The notes under the pieces are model-generated. The model was given only the letters and a program-made list of their open reading frames with translations, was not told the DNA's origin and searched no databases. From Burkholderiales bacterium (GTDB lineage: Bacteria; Pseudomonadota; Gammaproteobacteria; Burkholderiales; Burkholderiaceae_C), in contig JAJUGJ010000004.1 in the NCBI GenBank assembly GCA_029268225.1, positions 1-64,000 of the forward strand: a DNA stretch of 64,000 bases. The letters are read 5' to 3'. Made by a program: the position numbers and the translations under genes. Below, piece after piece: positions 63,989-64,000 of this stretch. How positions within the stretch are numbered: the stretch's first letter is position 1; every line of letters begins with the position of its first letter.

Positions 63989-64000
63989 GGCAGATCAAGT

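Noticed and set aside
1..64000. tRNA, rRNA or riboswitch genes
   Set aside because: Reading by eye found no cloverleaf or conserved rRNA sequence; a tRNAscan or Rfam search would be needed to exclude short RNAs.

Overview
The window is mostly a high-GC Burkholderiales-type (Betaproteobacteria) chromosome. This is inferred from the glmS, glmU, ttcA, folB and lpxC housekeeping genes at the right end, from protein style and from GC-rich codon use. No rRNA or tRNA gene was seen. The first ~970 bases look different: an FmdB zinc-ribbon protein and the C-terminus of an aspartate aminotransferase in a lower-GC style that I associate with Nitrospira. They join in mid-gene to a copper ATPase, which is best read as a chimeric assembly junction or a recent illegitimate recombination.

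Layout. 0-1 kb: foreign-looking segment. 1-11.4 kb: copper-resistance island. One operon (cusF-like, Met-rich protein, DUF2933, isoprenylcysteine-methyltransferase-like protein, copper chaperone, truncated P-type ATPase) diverges from a CusRS/CopRS two-component system, and a copABCD operon follows. Both operon fronts carry a 16-bp ATTAC-N6-GTWAT box that could be the regulator's operator. 11.5-13.7 kb: a graveyard of mobile-element debris, with an IS5-type transposase relic, a TacA/TacT toxin-antitoxin relic and several sets of IS21-like terminal repeats, including a 196-bp mini-element. 13.7-27.4 kb: a catabolic and envelope cluster. A DUF1302/DUF1329/YCF48-like/RND export-type operon lies beside a metallo-beta-lactamase-fold hydrolase, an AraC regulator and an operon for a cyclase-family hydrolase, acyl-CoA ligase, thiolase and SMP-30 lactonase. 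A shared ~19-bp element in front of both operons suggests one AraC-controlled regulon for a hydrophobic carboxylic substrate. 27.4-38.7 kb: signalling block with an EAL relic, a diguanylate cyclase, a 7TM-DISM histidine kinase with divergent response regulator, a MASE3-PAS-GGDEF-EAL protein, an Aer-like chemoreceptor and a second chemoreceptor.

39.0-48.7 kb: mobile and defence-like region. An IS1182-family element, an integrase C-terminal relic and a short exported-protein fragment precede a two-gene unit: a PIN-like nuclease candidate and a 1798-residue STAND-type NTPase with an N-terminal PD-(D/E)XK-like nuclease motif set. This pair is the best candidate in the window for an undescribed anti-phage system. 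A truncated hydrolase gene follows. A 103-bp repeat at 48.8 kb matches one at 13.0 kb in the same orientation, so the two copies bracket ~36 kb of accessory DNA.

49-64 kb: core chromosome with glmS, an Lrp/AsnC regulator, a J-like-domain membrane protein lacking HPD, glmU, a DUF4136 lipoprotein, ttcA, folB, a pteridine-reductase-like SDR and a NDUFAF7-like methyltransferase. Then come four consecutive genes for exported proteins, including a CsgG-like lipoprotein, which look like an uncharacterised envelope complex. The window ends with lpxC and a small membrane protein.
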